64,000 nucleotides of DNA from Brevibacterium iodinum ATCC 49514. GTDB taxonomy: Bacteria; Actinomycetota; Actinomycetes; Actinomycetales; Brevibacteriaceae. Position numbers and translations under genes: made by a program. Positions within the stretch are counted from its first letter, which is position 1. Every line of letters starts with the position of its first letter. Under the pieces are notes generated by a model. The model did no database searches and had not been told where the DNA came from. It saw nothing but the letters and a program-made list of their open reading frames with translations. Below, piece after piece: positions 25,751 through 34,535 of the stretch. The DNA lies in the NCBI RefSeq assembly GCF_900169265.1, contig NZ_FXYX01000013.1, positions 1 to 64,000 on the forward strand, in the 5' to 3' direction.

Positions 25751-26569
25751 TCAGCCCGGCTCTTCCTCGGTTTCCTTCGCTTTCTCGGCCTTGGTGAAGG
25801 CCTGGTATTTGCGGATGACTTCAAGCGCCGGACCGTCGGCGATCAGTTCGCCCTTTTCGATCCACAGCGCGCGGTTGCACGTGTCCTTGATCGTGCGCAT
25901 CGAGTGCGAGACGAGGAAGACGGTACCGGCGTTCTCACGGATGGCGCGGATTCGGCCCTCGGAACGGTCACGGAACTTCTTGTCGCCGACGTTGAGCGCC
26001 TCATCGACGATGAGGATCTCGTGCTGCACCGAGGTCGCGATCGCGAACTTCAGACGCTGGGACATACCCGAGGAGTACGTGCGCATCGGCAGGTCGATGA
26101 AGTCCTCAAGCCCGGTGAACTCAACGATGTCGTCGAACTTCGCATCGATCTCGTCGCGAGTGAGCCCCAGAGCCAGAGAACCGAGGATGATGTTGCGAGC
26201 ACCGGAGAGATCCGGGATCAGGGCGGCACCGACACCGAGGAGGTTGGGCCGTGACGTCGCATAGATCGCGCCCTCGGAGGTCGGAGTCAGACCGGTGATC
26301 GACCGCATGAGCGTGGACTTGCCGGAGCCGTTGCTGCCGATGATGCCGATCGATTCGTTCTTGTGAGCGACGAAGCTGATGCCTTTGAGGGCGTGAACCT
26401 CCCTCAGTTCCCGCTTTCTCGTCATCACATTTTTGCTGCCCAGCTTGAGCTTCTTACCCGTGGCCAGGGTCTTGTAGCGGACGTGGACGTTGTCGCAGAC
26501 GACGACGGGCGGGCTGTTCCGGGTCACCTCGGGGAGGCTGCCTGTGTCGTACGAATTCTCGTCACTCAT
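25751..26569 (-). CDS. Polysaccharide/teichoic-acid ABC exporter, ATP-binding subunit (Wzt/TagH type)
   Basis: The 272-residue ATPase has Walker A GSNGSGKST (78-86), signature YSSGMSQRLKFAIA (about 167), Walker B EILIVDEAL and the H-loop VSHSM. The insertion KLGSKNVMTRKRELREVHALKGISF before Walker A is typical of Wzt/TagH/RfbE exporters, which move lipid-linked glycans across the membrane. There is no C-terminal carbohydrate-binding domain, so substrate recognition is not by an extended Wzt tail. Its ATG overlaps the permease stop by 8 nt. Confidence 0.88.
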   Translation of the reverse strand: MSDENSYDTGSLPEVTRNSPPVVVCDNVHVRYKTLATGKKLKLGSKNVMTRKRELREVHALKGISFVAHKNESIGIIGSNGSGKSTLMRSITGLTPTSEGAIYATSRPNLLGVGAALIPDLSGARNIILGSLALGLTRDEIDAKFDDIVEFTGLEDFIDLPMRTYSSGMSQRLKFAIATSVQHEILIVDEALNVGDKKFRDRSEGRIRAIRENAGTVFLVSHSMRTIKDTCNRALWIEKGELIADGPALEVIRKYQAFTKAEKAKETEEEPG

Positions 26570-27419
26570 CACGACCAAACCTTTCCTCGGCCTGCCAGAA
26601 GAACACGAAGCCGATGATGAAGATGCCGAACGCCCAGACGGCCAGGTGCCAGAAGTAGTCGTAGGGAACGACCCCGTCCTTCATGAGGATGCCGCGAGCG
26701 ATGGACAGCACATTGTTGATCGGCTGCCAATCGGCGAAGGGCTGCAGGGATGGGTCGATCTTGTCGACCATGACCTTGAGGTCGAAGAAGACGCCCGAGG
26801 TGTAGAAGATCATGCGGGAGATGAATGGGGTGATCTGCGAGAGGTCACGGAAGTGGACCGTCGCGCGGGCGAAGATGAACGCCACACCCTGGTTGAATAC
26901 CCAGAACAGGAATACCAGTGGGATGAAGAGGAACCAGTCCCAATCAGGTCGCGCGCCGAAGATGATGACGATGAGCGCCATGAAGAGGAGGGTGGGGATG
27001 AAGTCGAGCAGGTTCTGAAACACCTTGGCGATCGGCAGCACGATGCGCGGGAATGGCAGCGATTGGACGAGTGAGGCGTTCGAGATGATCGACTTCGCGC
27101 CGCCATTCATCGAGGTGTTGAAGAACTCGAGGATGAAGACGCCGATGACGACGAATGGCGCGAAGTCCGGCGGCCGAGCAGTCGCTCCCTGCATGATGAC
27201 GCCGAAGACCGTGCCGTAGATCAGAGCCGAGAATGATGGGCGCAGAAGCACCCAAGCCATGCCGAGGCGGTTGCGCTCGTTCTCAGACTGCATCCGGTAC
27301 TTCGCGAGCGTGTACGTGAAGTCGCTTCGGTTGAAAAGCTGTTTGACGTACTGGGGCAGAGACGGCCGTCCACCCACTCTCTCGAGTCCGTGCTCGGCAG
27401 CAAGCCTGGCCATATCCAT
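26562..27419 (-). CDS. Polysaccharide ABC exporter permease (ABC-2, Wzm/TagG type)
   Basis: The 285-residue membrane protein has six hydrophobic segments. YRMQSENERNRLGMAWVLLRP and the segment FNTSMNGGAKSIISNASLVQSLPFPRIVLP are hallmarks of Wzm-type permeases. It is encoded just upstream of, and overlapping, its ATPase. Together they would export a surface glycan, possibly one made with the ManNAcA pathway at 3-6 kb. That link is inference. Confidence 0.88.
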   Translation of the reverse strand: MDMARLAAEHGLERVGGRPSLPQYVKQLFNRSDFTYTLAKYRMQSENERNRLGMAWVLLRPSFSALIYGTVFGVIMQGATARPPDFAPFVVIGVFILEFFNTSMNGGAKSIISNASLVQSLPFPRIVLPIAKVFQNLLDFIPTLLFMALIVIIFGARPDWDWFLFIPLVFLFWVFNQGVAFIFARATVHFRDLSQITPFISRMIFYTSGVFFDLKVMVDKIDPSLQPFADWQPINNVLSIARGILMKDGVVPYDYFWHLAVWAFGIFIIGFVFFWQAEERFGRDE

Positions 27420-27490
27420 GAACAGAAAATTCTCTCGTCGGCGACTGGGGATAGAACAGAAAGAGTCTACGGGATGAGACTAGCGCAGAC

Positions 27491-28804
27491 TCACAGTCGG
27501 CTGTGAGCCTTGAAGTCGAAGTCGGGGTCGGCGATCTGGGCCCGCGTCGGAATTTTGTTACCACCGAGTACCCGTCGGGCGGCCGCCTGCATCGGCGGCC
27601 AGTTGAATGTCTCGACGCCCGCAAGCTCGGATTCCGGGTCGGGTCCGTCGAAGTGGAAGACCTGGAACTTCGCCCCGCTGGGGTCGTGTCGGATGATCGT
27701 GTCGTCGGCGTCGGGGCTCGTCAGGCCCGCCGTGAACACCTTCTCCGGGCCTTGGAAGCTCCAATGCCAGGGGACGTCGGACCAGGCTTTCGGACCGTCG
27801 TCCGGATCAACATCCGAAGAAGTTTCGGGAGCGGTTGAGCCACCGTTCGAAGCTGTTTCCAGTGCCTCGCCGAGGAGCTCAGCGAGGAATTTTCCGTGGC
27901 TTTCGGCCACCGGTTCACAGGCCCATGGACGGTCGAGTGCATAGGGTCCGGCGGTGACGATGGCGCAGTCGCCGGCGGCGAAGACACCCGTATGAGATGT
28001 TGCCAAACTCTCATCCACGCCCCAGGCCTGAGCGGGGCGGTGGCCGTCGATCGGGATCAGCCGAGGGCGGGCCCCGACGCTGGTGATGAACAGGTCGTGA
28101 ACATCGGCCGGGATGTCGTCCGGGCTCGCGGTGTGGGTGACGAATTCGACTCCGGCGGCCTTGTGCTTGTCGAACAGAGCCTGCCGCACCGGAGCAGAGA
28201 GCTGCTTGCGCAGGGGCTCGCCCCCGCGCAGATAGACCGTAGCGTGGTGTCCGGCAGCCACCGCTGAGGCGGCCACTTCCATTCCGAGATAACCAGAGCC
28301 CAGCACCCCGACGTTGAGCGCCCCGGTCGCGTTGTTCACACGTTCAAGGATCCATTCGGCGTCGCCGAGGTCATATACCGGCAGGGCGTCCGGGTAGGCG
28401 GGGACTTCGGGGCGGTTCGCCTCCATCCCGGTGGCGAGGATGCAGTGGGTGAAGTCGATGGACTCCCCCGAGGCGAGGTGGATGGTGCCGGCGGCGGCGT
28501 GGTCGTTCGCCAGCCGATGGGGGTGTCGCTGGGTCTCGGCGGTGTAGCGGGACTCCGCGGCCGCCTCGGCGAGCGTGATCTCTTCTGCCCGGTCACGGAC
28601 GAAGGTGATGTGATCGGTCGATTCGAAGTGGTACGGCAGGTGGTGGCGGGAGCCGTCGAAGAGGTGCTTAGACAGCGGCGGCCGCTCACACGTTTCGCCG
28701 GCCTGGGGGTCGATGACGGTGACGGCCCGACCGCGCGCGTTCAGCTCCCGCGCCGCGGTCGTACCGGCCAGTCCCGCACCGATGATGACGATCCGCTTGC
28801 TCAT
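27491..28804 (-). CDS. FAD-dependent NAD(P)H:acceptor oxidoreductase (ferredoxin/rubredoxin-reductase-like)
   Basis: The 437-residue flavoprotein has FAD site GAGLAG (9-14), the ring-hydroxylase-reductase-like block CERPPLSKHLFDG, NAD site GVLGSGYLGMEVA and the second FAD motif GVFAAGDCA. A linker rich in Ser/Thr/Asp (about residues 325-350) and a long C-terminal domain containing GAKFQVFHFDGPD follow. Its electron partner is not encoded nearby. TAGCAT at 28811-28816 is exactly 6 nt before the ATG. A small stem (27490-27507) overlaps the stop and may end transcription. Confidence 0.82.
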   Translation of the reverse strand: MSKRIVIIGAGLAGTTAARELNARGRAVTVIDPQAGETCERPPLSKHLFDGSRHHLPYHFESTDHITFVRDRAEEITLAEAAAESRYTAETQRHPHRLANDHAAAGTIHLASGESIDFTHCILATGMEANRPEVPAYPDALPVYDLGDAEWILERVNNATGALNVGVLGSGYLGMEVAASAVAAGHHATVYLRGGEPLRKQLSAPVRQALFDKHKAAGVEFVTHTASPDDIPADVHDLFITSVGARPRLIPIDGHRPAQAWGVDESLATSHTGVFAAGDCAIVTAGPYALDRPWACEPVAESHGKFLAELLGEALETASNGGSTAPETSSDVDPDDGPKAWSDVPWHWSFQGPEKVFTAGLTSPDADDTIIRHDPSGAKFQVFHFDGPDPESELAGVETFNWPPMQAAARRVLGGNKIPTRAQIADPDFDFKAHSRL

Positions 28805-28818
28805 GCCTCCATGCTATG

Positions 28819-28835
28819 CCTCGCCGAGGCGGCTC
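28819..28835 (-). repeat. Iterated 17-mer, intergenic inverted copy
   Basis: Minus-strand GAGCCGCCTCGGCGAGG is identical to the copies at 33152-33168 and 34352-34368. It lies just upstream of the flavoprotein gene promoter. Confidence 0.65.
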
Positions 28836-28902
28836 GCGGTGAGGTGGGCCGCCCGGCACGGGCAGCAGAGCAGTCGTGCCGAGCCCCCTTGCCTCTCACG
28901 GC

Positions 28903-29874
28903 TCAGAGTTCCGTGGTCTGTGTGCCGCCGGACGGGCGGTCTCCGGTGAGCTTGGACCTGACCATGCGGAACATGCCCGATGCCTTGCCACCGGGCAACC
29001 CCCAGTGCTGTGCGGAGTGGGTGACGACCTTGATGAGTCCCAGGTTCGGGTCGCGGCGGTCATCGAACCACGCCTTGGCGGAATCCGACCACAGTTCATC
29101 GACCTTGGCCTTGTCGTCGACGAACTTCACGCGCCCGGCCACCGACAGCCAGTTGCCCGCCTCCGCGAGGCTGATATTGACCTCGGGGTTCGTCTGCAGC
29201 GCCTTCGCTTGGTCGCCGTCGAGTGCGAGGAAGAACCAGACGTCGGCCTCCTCGGTGACCTGCTGGGGTGCCATGGGGTGAGCGAGGATCTTGCCGTCGG
29301 CGAGCGCGGTCGCGAGCATGACAGAATCACCACCGCGCAGGATCTTGACAACGTCGGCCCGGTCGAGCTCGTCTGTCGCCGCCTCTCCTGCGGGCTTCTG
29401 CCCATCACCCGCGGCGGATACCTGGCCGGCTTCGGTGTCGTCAGTGGCGGAGGCTGCTGCTTCCGTGCTCGCGGCGCCGCCTCCCGCCGTGCTGCCGACC
29501 GCGTTGCCCATCCCTGGCGCGCTGTAGATATCGCCGTGCTCGGACGTGGTGCCGACCGAGGCACCCATACCCGGGGCAAGGGAAGCGTCAGTGGCTCCGG
29601 AGTTCTCGGTTCCTGAGCTCGGAGTCGCTTCGGCGGCCTTCGATTCGTCGATCGCCGTATGCGAACCATCGGGATTGCGGTGCAGCGTCACGCCTTCTTC
29701 CGCTGCCGTGTTCTGGGCACGCTCCTCAACGTTGTTTTCGGTGTATCCGACTTCGGCGTGAGATTCCATGGACGAAGTGCCGCCCAGCGGCTCCGTCGCT
29801 TCGTCCAGTGCTGATGCAATGTCACGGGCCTTCTCCTCGGCCGGCGACTCGTCGCTCTTGTCTCTGTTGTTCAT
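28903..29874 (-). CDS. PNPOx-fold general-stress protein with long disordered N-terminus
   Basis: The 323-residue protein has two parts. Residues about 1-165 are acidic, rich in Ala/Gly/Ser/Thr/Glu and predicted disordered, with an internal repeat APGMGASVGTT and APGMGNAVGST. The last 155 residues form a split-barrel FMN-binding domain of the pyridoxamine-phosphate-oxidase/general stress protein 26 type (DSVMLATALADGKILAHPMA, VWFFLALDGDQ, VNISLAEAGNWLSVAGR). The disordered part contains EERAQNTAAEEGVTLHRNP, echoed in the small protein at 30737. The ATG at 29874 is used, with GAAGGG upstream. Confidence 0.78.
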   Translation of the reverse strand: MNNRDKSDESPAEEKARDIASALDEATEPLGGTSSMESHAEVGYTENNVEERAQNTAAEEGVTLHRNPDGSHTAIDESKAAEATPSSGTENSGATDASLAPGMGASVGTTSEHGDIYSAPGMGNAVGSTAGGGAASTEAAASATDDTEAGQVSAAGDGQKPAGEAATDELDRADVVKILRGGDSVMLATALADGKILAHPMAPQQVTEEADVWFFLALDGDQAKALQTNPEVNISLAEAGNWLSVAGRVKFVDDKAKVDELWSDSAKAWFDDRRDPNLGLIKVVTHSAQHWGLPGGKASGMFRMVRSKLTGDRPSGGTQTTEL

Positions 29875-30173
29875 GACCATTTCCCTTCGCAGACGGTTCC
29901 TGGCGATGAAGTCGCTGACGCGGGCCGTGGCTCGTTCGGGCGGGCCGCGGTCGACTGGCGCATCAACGACTACTCGGCCATTCTCACACGTCTCTCCGGG
30001 CGGCAACAGCCCCCTTGGAACTGGACTGAGATGACTGAAATCCGGAGCCGTTCGAAGTGCGCACAGGCTGCGCGCATAGCCACGCAGAGGGCGCGCACAC
30101 GATGACGGACATGCGCAGATTCGGAATCTCCGGGCAGGTGCGAACACGTGGTTTGCGTGCCTACACTGAAGAC
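29875..30173. other. Divergent intergenic region
   Basis: This 299-bp gap separates the PNPOx-fold gene (minus) from the rhodanese gene (plus). Promoters must lie here. TACACT at 30162-30167 is the likely -10 of the rhodanese gene. Longer in-frame readings into this gap from both sides have poor codon character and were not used. Confidence 0.45.
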
Positions 30174-30503
30174 ATGGATGAAGAAACGACCGTCACCGTC
30201 AACGACATCCCCGAGGGGGCCGCCATCATCGACGTCCGCGAGGATGACGAATGGGAGGCCGGCCATATCGAAGGCGCGATCCACGTACCGCTGGGCGAGC
30301 TGCCCACCCGCCTGGACGATCTTCCTCTCGATGACGATATGTACGTCATCTGCCGCACCGGCGGACGCTCGAACCGAGCCGTAGCCTGGCTCAATCAGAA
30401 TGGCTTCGACGCCTTTGATGTCGTCGGCGGCATGGGCTCATGGAACATCGACAATGGTAAGCCGATCGTCTCCGAGACCGGCGAAGAGCCCTGGGTGAAG
30501 TGA
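30174..30503 (+). CDS. Rhodanese-like sulfurtransferase
   Basis: The 109-residue single rhodanese domain has the active-site loop CRTGGRS with the persulfide cysteine at C60, and the N-terminal block IIDVREDDEWEAGHIEGAIHVPLGEL. Such small cytosolic proteins move sulfane sulfur. TACACT at 30162-30167 lies exactly 6 nt before the ATG, with no ribosome site, so it is probably leaderless. Confidence 0.9.
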   Translation: MDEETTVTVNDIPEGAAIIDVREDDEWEAGHIEGAIHVPLGELPTRLDDLPLDDDMYVICRTGGRSNRAVAWLNQNGFDAFDVVGGMGSWNIDNGKPIVSETGEEPWVK

Positions 30504-30736
30504 GCAGGAAGGCACCTGCAGTCGGCCAGCCAGCGGTCAGCGGCTTGATCGCACCGTCCGCGAGAGTCGCTCCCATCGTCGCGAGGTCGACCGGAGCAGC
30601 CGCAAGTCCGAGTCCCCTTGCCCCGTTTCCACGATGGGTCTACCGTCGAGACCACGGATCACTTCCATACCTCTTGTGATCCCCATTCCTCCGTCGGACG
30701 CGGTGAGCGTGTTCAACTCCGAAAGGAGCCAAAGTC

Positions 30737-31033
30737 ATGAGTGACGAGAAGAAGAATCTGCCGGAGAACTCAGCCGAAGACCAGACCGAAGACGAGCAGG
30801 ACATCGAGAGCACTGCTGTCGGAGTCGGCGCGGATACCGACGCCGAAGGCAGTTCCAAAACTCCCGAAGAGAGGCTTGAGCGAATCGCCGCTGAGCACGA
30901 TGTTCCGATCGATCGGGACCCTGAGGAAGCCCAGGCCAAAGCCGAAGGGGCCTCCTCCCCAGACAAAGACCGAGATATCAGCGGTGGAGACACGAAGGAA
31001 GAGGAAGACGACTCCGTGGAGCCGCCGGACTGA
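30737..31033 (+). CDS. Small acidic, disordered protein
   Basis: The 98-residue protein is almost free of hydrophobic residues and dominated by Glu, Asp, Ser and Lys, with no signal or membrane segment. The middle reads EERLERIAAEHDVPIDRDP, resembling EERAQNTAAEEGVTLHRNP in the stress protein at 28903. GAAAGGAG precedes the ATG at a good distance, which supports translation. Function unknown. A stress-induced hydrophilin-like role is a guess. Confidence 0.7.
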   Translation: MSDEKKNLPENSAEDQTEDEQDIESTAVGVGADTDAEGSSKTPEERLERIAAEHDVPIDRDPEEAQAKAEGASSPDKDRDISGGDTKEEEDDSVEPPD

Positions 31034-31152
31034 GAAGGCGGCCCGGCTTACGAGGCCGCTGATTCTCGCTTCGAGAAGCCGCCGAAGTCCACGATGCAAG
31101 AACTCCGTGGACACAACTGTGCGCAACCGCTGTCATTTGGTTAGGTAGAAGA

Positions 31153-32793
31153 ATGACAACACGCGCCGGCCAGTTGGCCCAGGACAAGGATCTCGTTGAC
31201 ATCCCTGCCCTTCTCGACTCCTATCACGACTTGGTTCCCGACCCCTCGGTGCCTTCGCAAGCAGTGAGCTTCGGGACCTCCGGCCATCGCGGTTCGAGCT
31301 TCAATCGCTCCTTCAACGAGGCGCACATCGCGGCCATCACCGCGGCGATCGTCGACTTCCGCAGAGAAAAAGGCATCCGTGGGCCGGTCTTCCTCGGCCG
31401 TGACACTCACGCACTGAGTGAGCCCGCCTTCCTCACCGTCCTCGAGGTGCTCGCCGCAGCCGAGGTTCCGGCGCTCATCGACGAACGCGACGGCTTCACC
31501 CCGACCCCCGCGGTCTCCCACGCGATCCTCGGCTTCAATGGCGGGAAGTCGCGCGAGGATGCGCAGGCCGACGGCATCATCGTCACTCCCAGCCACAATC
31601 CGCCCGCCGACGGCGGCATCAAGTACAACCCGCCGCACGGCGGACCCGCCGGTGCCGAGACGACGACCTGGATCGCCGAACGCGCGAATCAGTATCTGGC
31701 CGAGGGGTGGGAGAAGATCCCGCGCACCCCATTCCAGCGGGCATTCCATCTGGAGAACACCGAGAACTTCGACTATGTCTCGAACTACGTCGACGACCTC
31801 GAGTCGGTCATCGACCTCGACGTCATTCGCAGCTCCGGGCTTAAGATCGGCGCCGATCCGCTCGGCGGAGCCAGCGTCGACTACTGGGCGGCCATCGCCG
31901 AGGACTACGACCTCAACCTCGACGTCGTCCACCCGGACGTCGACCCCACCTGGTCGTTCATGACCCTGGATTGGGACGAGAACATCCGCATGGACTGCTC
32001 CTCCCCCTATGCGATGGCCGGCCTCATCGCCTCACGCAACGATTTCGACATCGCCACCGGCAACGACGCCGATGCCGATCGTCACGGCATCGTCACTCCC
32101 GATGCAGGCCTGATGAACCCGAATCACTATCTGGCAGCCGCCATCGACTACCTACTCGACTCCCGCACCGACTGGCCGAAGGGCGCCGCGATCGGCAAGA
32201 CTCTGGTCACCTCGTCGATCGTCGACCGCATCGTCGCCGCGCATAATCGCACCCTCTTCGAGGTGCCCGTCGGATTCAAGTGGTTCGTTCCCGGGCTGCT
32301 CGACTCCACGCTAGCCTTCGGCGGTGAGGAATCCGCCGGCGCATCGTTCCTGCGCAGCGACGGCAAGGTCTGGTCGACGGACAAGGACGGCATCATCCTC
32401 GCACTGCTTGCCGCCGAGATGACCGCGAAGACCGGACAAACACCCTCGCAGCGCTACGCCGGGCTGGCCGCCAACCACGGCACGAGCGCCTACGCCCGCC
32501 AGGACGCACCGGCCACACGAGAACAGAAGGCCCGACTGGGCTCCCTGGATGCCTCTCAGGTGAGTGCAAAGACCGTCGGCGGTGAACCCGTGAAGGAAGT
32601 GCTCACCTCGGCGCCGGGCAACAATGCCCCCATCGGCGGCCTCAAGGTCACCACTGACAACGCCTGGTTCGCCGTGCGGCCTTCGGGCACCGAGGACGTG
32701 TACAAGATCTACGCCGAGTCCCTGCGCGATGAGGACCACCTGCTCCAGGTCCAGTACGATGCCCGCGCTCTCGTCGACGGGGTGCTGGAGTAA
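31153..32793 (+). CDS. pgm: Phosphoglucomutase (alpha-D-glucose phosphate-specific)
   Basis: The 546-residue enzyme interconverts glucose 1- and 6-phosphate. The order of motifs is standard: FGTSGHRGS near the N-terminus, the phosphoserine loop TPSHNPP (Ser about 146), the metal loop NDADADRHG (about 305), the sugar-recognition GGEESAG (about 393) and the phosphate-binding RPSGTED near the C-terminus. It supplies UDP-glucose and glycogen precursors. It stands alone, with strong hairpins downstream. Confidence 0.94.
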   Translation: MTTRAGQLAQDKDLVDIPALLDSYHDLVPDPSVPSQAVSFGTSGHRGSSFNRSFNEAHIAAITAAIVDFRREKGIRGPVFLGRDTHALSEPAFLTVLEVLAAAEVPALIDERDGFTPTPAVSHAILGFNGGKSREDAQADGIIVTPSHNPPADGGIKYNPPHGGPAGAETTTWIAERANQYLAEGWEKIPRTPFQRAFHLENTENFDYVSNYVDDLESVIDLDVIRSSGLKIGADPLGGASVDYWAAIAEDYDLNLDVVHPDVDPTWSFMTLDWDENIRMDCSSPYAMAGLIASRNDFDIATGNDADADRHGIVTPDAGLMNPNHYLAAAIDYLLDSRTDWPKGAAIGKTLVTSSIVDRIVAAHNRTLFEVPVGFKWFVPGLLDSTLAFGGEESAGASFLRSDGKVWSTDKDGIILALLAAEMTAKTGQTPSQRYAGLAANHGTSAYARQDAPATREQKARLGSLDASQVSAKTVGGEPVKEVLTSAPGNNAPIGGLKVTTDNAWFAVRPSGTEDVYKIYAESLRDEDHLLQVQYDARALVDGVLE

Positions 32794-32943
32794 GCCCACG
32801 GTTGGTCCGCGTTCAGGTGCGGGCCGCAGGCGCGGGTGCAGCCGTTGATCGCAGCTTCACAGGCAGTCCATCTGCTATCCGATCGAAGCCGGCAAGTATG
32901 CTGACGAACTCGTCAGCGCCTGGGGCCAGGACAACACGACCTC

Positions 32944-32999
32944 ATCGCCTTTAGTTCCAGTCATCGATCTAAAACTCGATGACTGGAACTAAAGGCGAT
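32944..32999. repeat. 56-bp perfect inverted repeat (24-8-24)
   Basis: The 24-nt arm ATCGCCTTTAGTTCCAGTCA... (32944-32967) is mirrored without mismatch at 32976-32999 around an 8-nt centre. It is far longer than a terminator needs. It is AT-richer than its surroundings, has no relatives in the window, and has the same total length as the palindromes at 39043 and 48464. Confidence 0.75.
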
Positions 33000-33040
33000 T
33001 ATGCGTCCGCTGATATCGGCCGAAACTCGCCGTACAACAA

Positions 33041-33075
33041 GAGCCCCGCTCCAGGATCGCCCTGGAGCGGGGCTC
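33041..33075. terminator. Hairpin terminator between pgm and LCP genes
   Basis: A perfect 15-bp stem (33041-33055 with 33061-33075) closes a 5-nt loop. It lies about 100 bp before the LCP gene stop and can serve it, or pgm from the other side. Confidence 0.75.
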
Positions 33076-33121
33076 GATGTATGACTCAGCGGAGCTGGGA
33101 GTCCACGTCTGCGGCTGCGGT

Positions 33122-33168
33122 GAGCCGCCGCGGCGAGGAACGCCCGGGGACGAGCCGCCTCGGCGAGG
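33122..33168 (+). repeat. Two tandem copies of the iterated 17-mer
   Basis: GAGCCGCCGCGGCGAGG (33122-33138) and GAGCCGCCTCGGCGAGG (33152-33168) lie 30 bp apart in the same direction, in non-coding DNA just outside the LCP gene stop. Confidence 0.65.
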
Positions 33169-33170
33169 TT

Positions 33171-34211
33171 TTAAAGATGGGCCTCCGGGGCGTTCTGCAC
33201 GTAGTCGGCCACGGTGTCGTTCTTGAACGCGTCGCGGACCTTCTTCAGCTCATCCTCGTCGACGTTGACGATCGACTGACCGTCCGAGGAGGTGCCGACG
33301 CCGGCGACGGGCGCGGTGAAGAACTCGATGTCACCGGGGCGGACGTCGCGCATGTTGAACGCGGTCGCGGAGATGTACTTCGCGTCCATGCCCGAATCGA
33401 CGTACATGTACGGCGCGAAGTTCTTGACCATGTCTTGGATCTTCTTCGGGTTCGACAGAGTATCGGCCGAGATCATCTCGTTCGTCAGCCCGCGGATGAA
33501 CGCCTGTTGGTTACGTGCGCGCTGGAAGTCGCCGTCCTGGAACTGCTTGCGCTCACGCACGAAGGTCAGCGCCTCGTCACCGTTGAGGACGTTCTCGCCC
33601 TTGGTGAACGAGTAGCCGTTCTTCTCGAACGCCTGCTCGGAGTTCACGGTCACCCCGCCGAGGCTGTCGGTCAATGCCTTGAATCCCTCGAAGTCGATGA
33701 TCGCCACGTGATCCAGTTCGGTGCCGATGAAGTCCGAGACCGTCGACACGGCCAGCGGCAGACCGCCGTAGGACAGTGCTGCGTTGATCTTCGACTTTCC
33801 GTGGCCCTCGATGTCGACGTAGGTGTCGCGCGGGATCGACATGATCTGGACGTTGCCGCCGTCCTCGGGCAGGTGCATGACCATGATCGTGTCCGAACGC
33901 AGGCCGCGCGAATCGTTGACGTCGACATCTTTCATCGACTCGTCCGAGCCCAGGAGCAGGATGTTCGTGCCGTCGCCGTCTTTGCCGCCGCCGGATTTGC
34001 CGAAGACCTGCTCATCGCTGAGCTGGTTCGCGTTCTTGTCGAACGACCGGCCGACGCTCCAGACGTAGACCCCGACGCCGAGCACGCCGAGGATGACGAT
34101 GATCAGCAGTGCGACGAGAACCTTGCGCCACACGCGCTTCTTCTTGCGCGGGCGCTGCTGTTCCTCGTTCTGGTGGTCGAAGAGATCGTCGAAGGTGGTG
34201 TTGTCCGTCAT
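33171..34211 (-). CDS. LytR-CpsA-Psr (LCP) family cell-wall glycopolymer ligase
   Basis: The 346-residue protein has a cytoplasmic tail with a basic cluster RPRKKKRVWRK, one membrane helix (about 31-52) and an extracellular LCP domain beginning NILLLGSDESM. The domain carries the conserved arginine/aspartate blocks GLRSDTIMVMHL, IPRDTYVDI, YGGLPLAVSTVSDFIG and RERKQFQDGDFQRARNQQ, which hold the polyprenyl pyrophosphate. LCP enzymes attach teichoic acids, arabinogalactan or capsule to peptidoglycan. The ATG at 34211 has CCGGAG in place. An upstream ATG at 34256 lacks a site. Confidence 0.9.
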   Translation of the reverse strand: MTDNTTFDDLFDHQNEEQQRPRKKKRVWRKVLVALLIIVILGVLGVGVYVWSVGRSFDKNANQLSDEQVFGKSGGGKDGDGTNILLLGSDESMKDVDVNDSRGLRSDTIMVMHLPEDGGNVQIMSIPRDTYVDIEGHGKSKINAALSYGGLPLAVSTVSDFIGTELDHVAIIDFEGFKALTDSLGGVTVNSEQAFEKNGYSFTKGENVLNGDEALTFVRERKQFQDGDFQRARNQQAFIRGLTNEMISADTLSNPKKIQDMVKNFAPYMYVDSGMDAKYISATAFNMRDVRPGDIEFFTAPVAGVGTSSDGQSIVNVDEDELKKVRDAFKNDTVADYVQNAPEAHL

Positions 34212-34535
34212 CGGCACTCCGGGGTTTGAGCGGTCGGCGCCGGGCGCCGGGGTCATTGGGCAATCCCGCTCATTGTATAGCGACCGAAGTGACCCATTTC
34301 TCAGCCACGCGACGCACCCCGTACCCCACCGCGGGGACGGGCAGGAGGACAGAGCCGCCTCGGCGAGGTGTTCTGCCTTGTCAGACGCACTGATCCTCGG
34401 CTTCGACCGGGTGGACCGGGACTGATACCGGTTCGTTACCCACCGATGACCTCCGGGGGTCGAGGTGAGGGGACTCACCAGGAATAACGCAGAATTCGTC
34501 TGGCTGTCGTTCGGAGCGCTCGGTAGACTTTCCAG
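34212..34535. other. Divergent intergenic region
   Basis: This 324-bp gap between the LCP gene and the MFS gene holds an exact copy of the 17-mer (34352-34368) and a -10-like TAGACT (34524-34529). No gene is supported. Confidence 0.5.
34352..34368 (+). repeat. Iterated 17-mer, exact intergenic copy
   Basis: GAGCCGCCTCGGCGAGG is identical to 33152-33168 and to the inverted copy at 28819-28835. Confidence 0.65.

Larger units (their letters stand above)
32794..33170. other. Intergenic region rich in hairpins and repeats
   Basis: This 377-bp gap between the converging pgm and LCP genes holds no convincing gene. It contains a 56-bp perfect hairpin (32944-32999), a 15-bp-stem terminator (33041-33075), and two copies of the iterated GAGCCGCCKCGGCGAGG motif (33122-33138, 33152-33168). 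Confidence 0.6.

Noticed and set aside
33122-33168. CRISPR-like direct repeats
   Set aside because: There are only two units 30 bp apart, matching the dispersed 17-mer. No regular array or cas genes.
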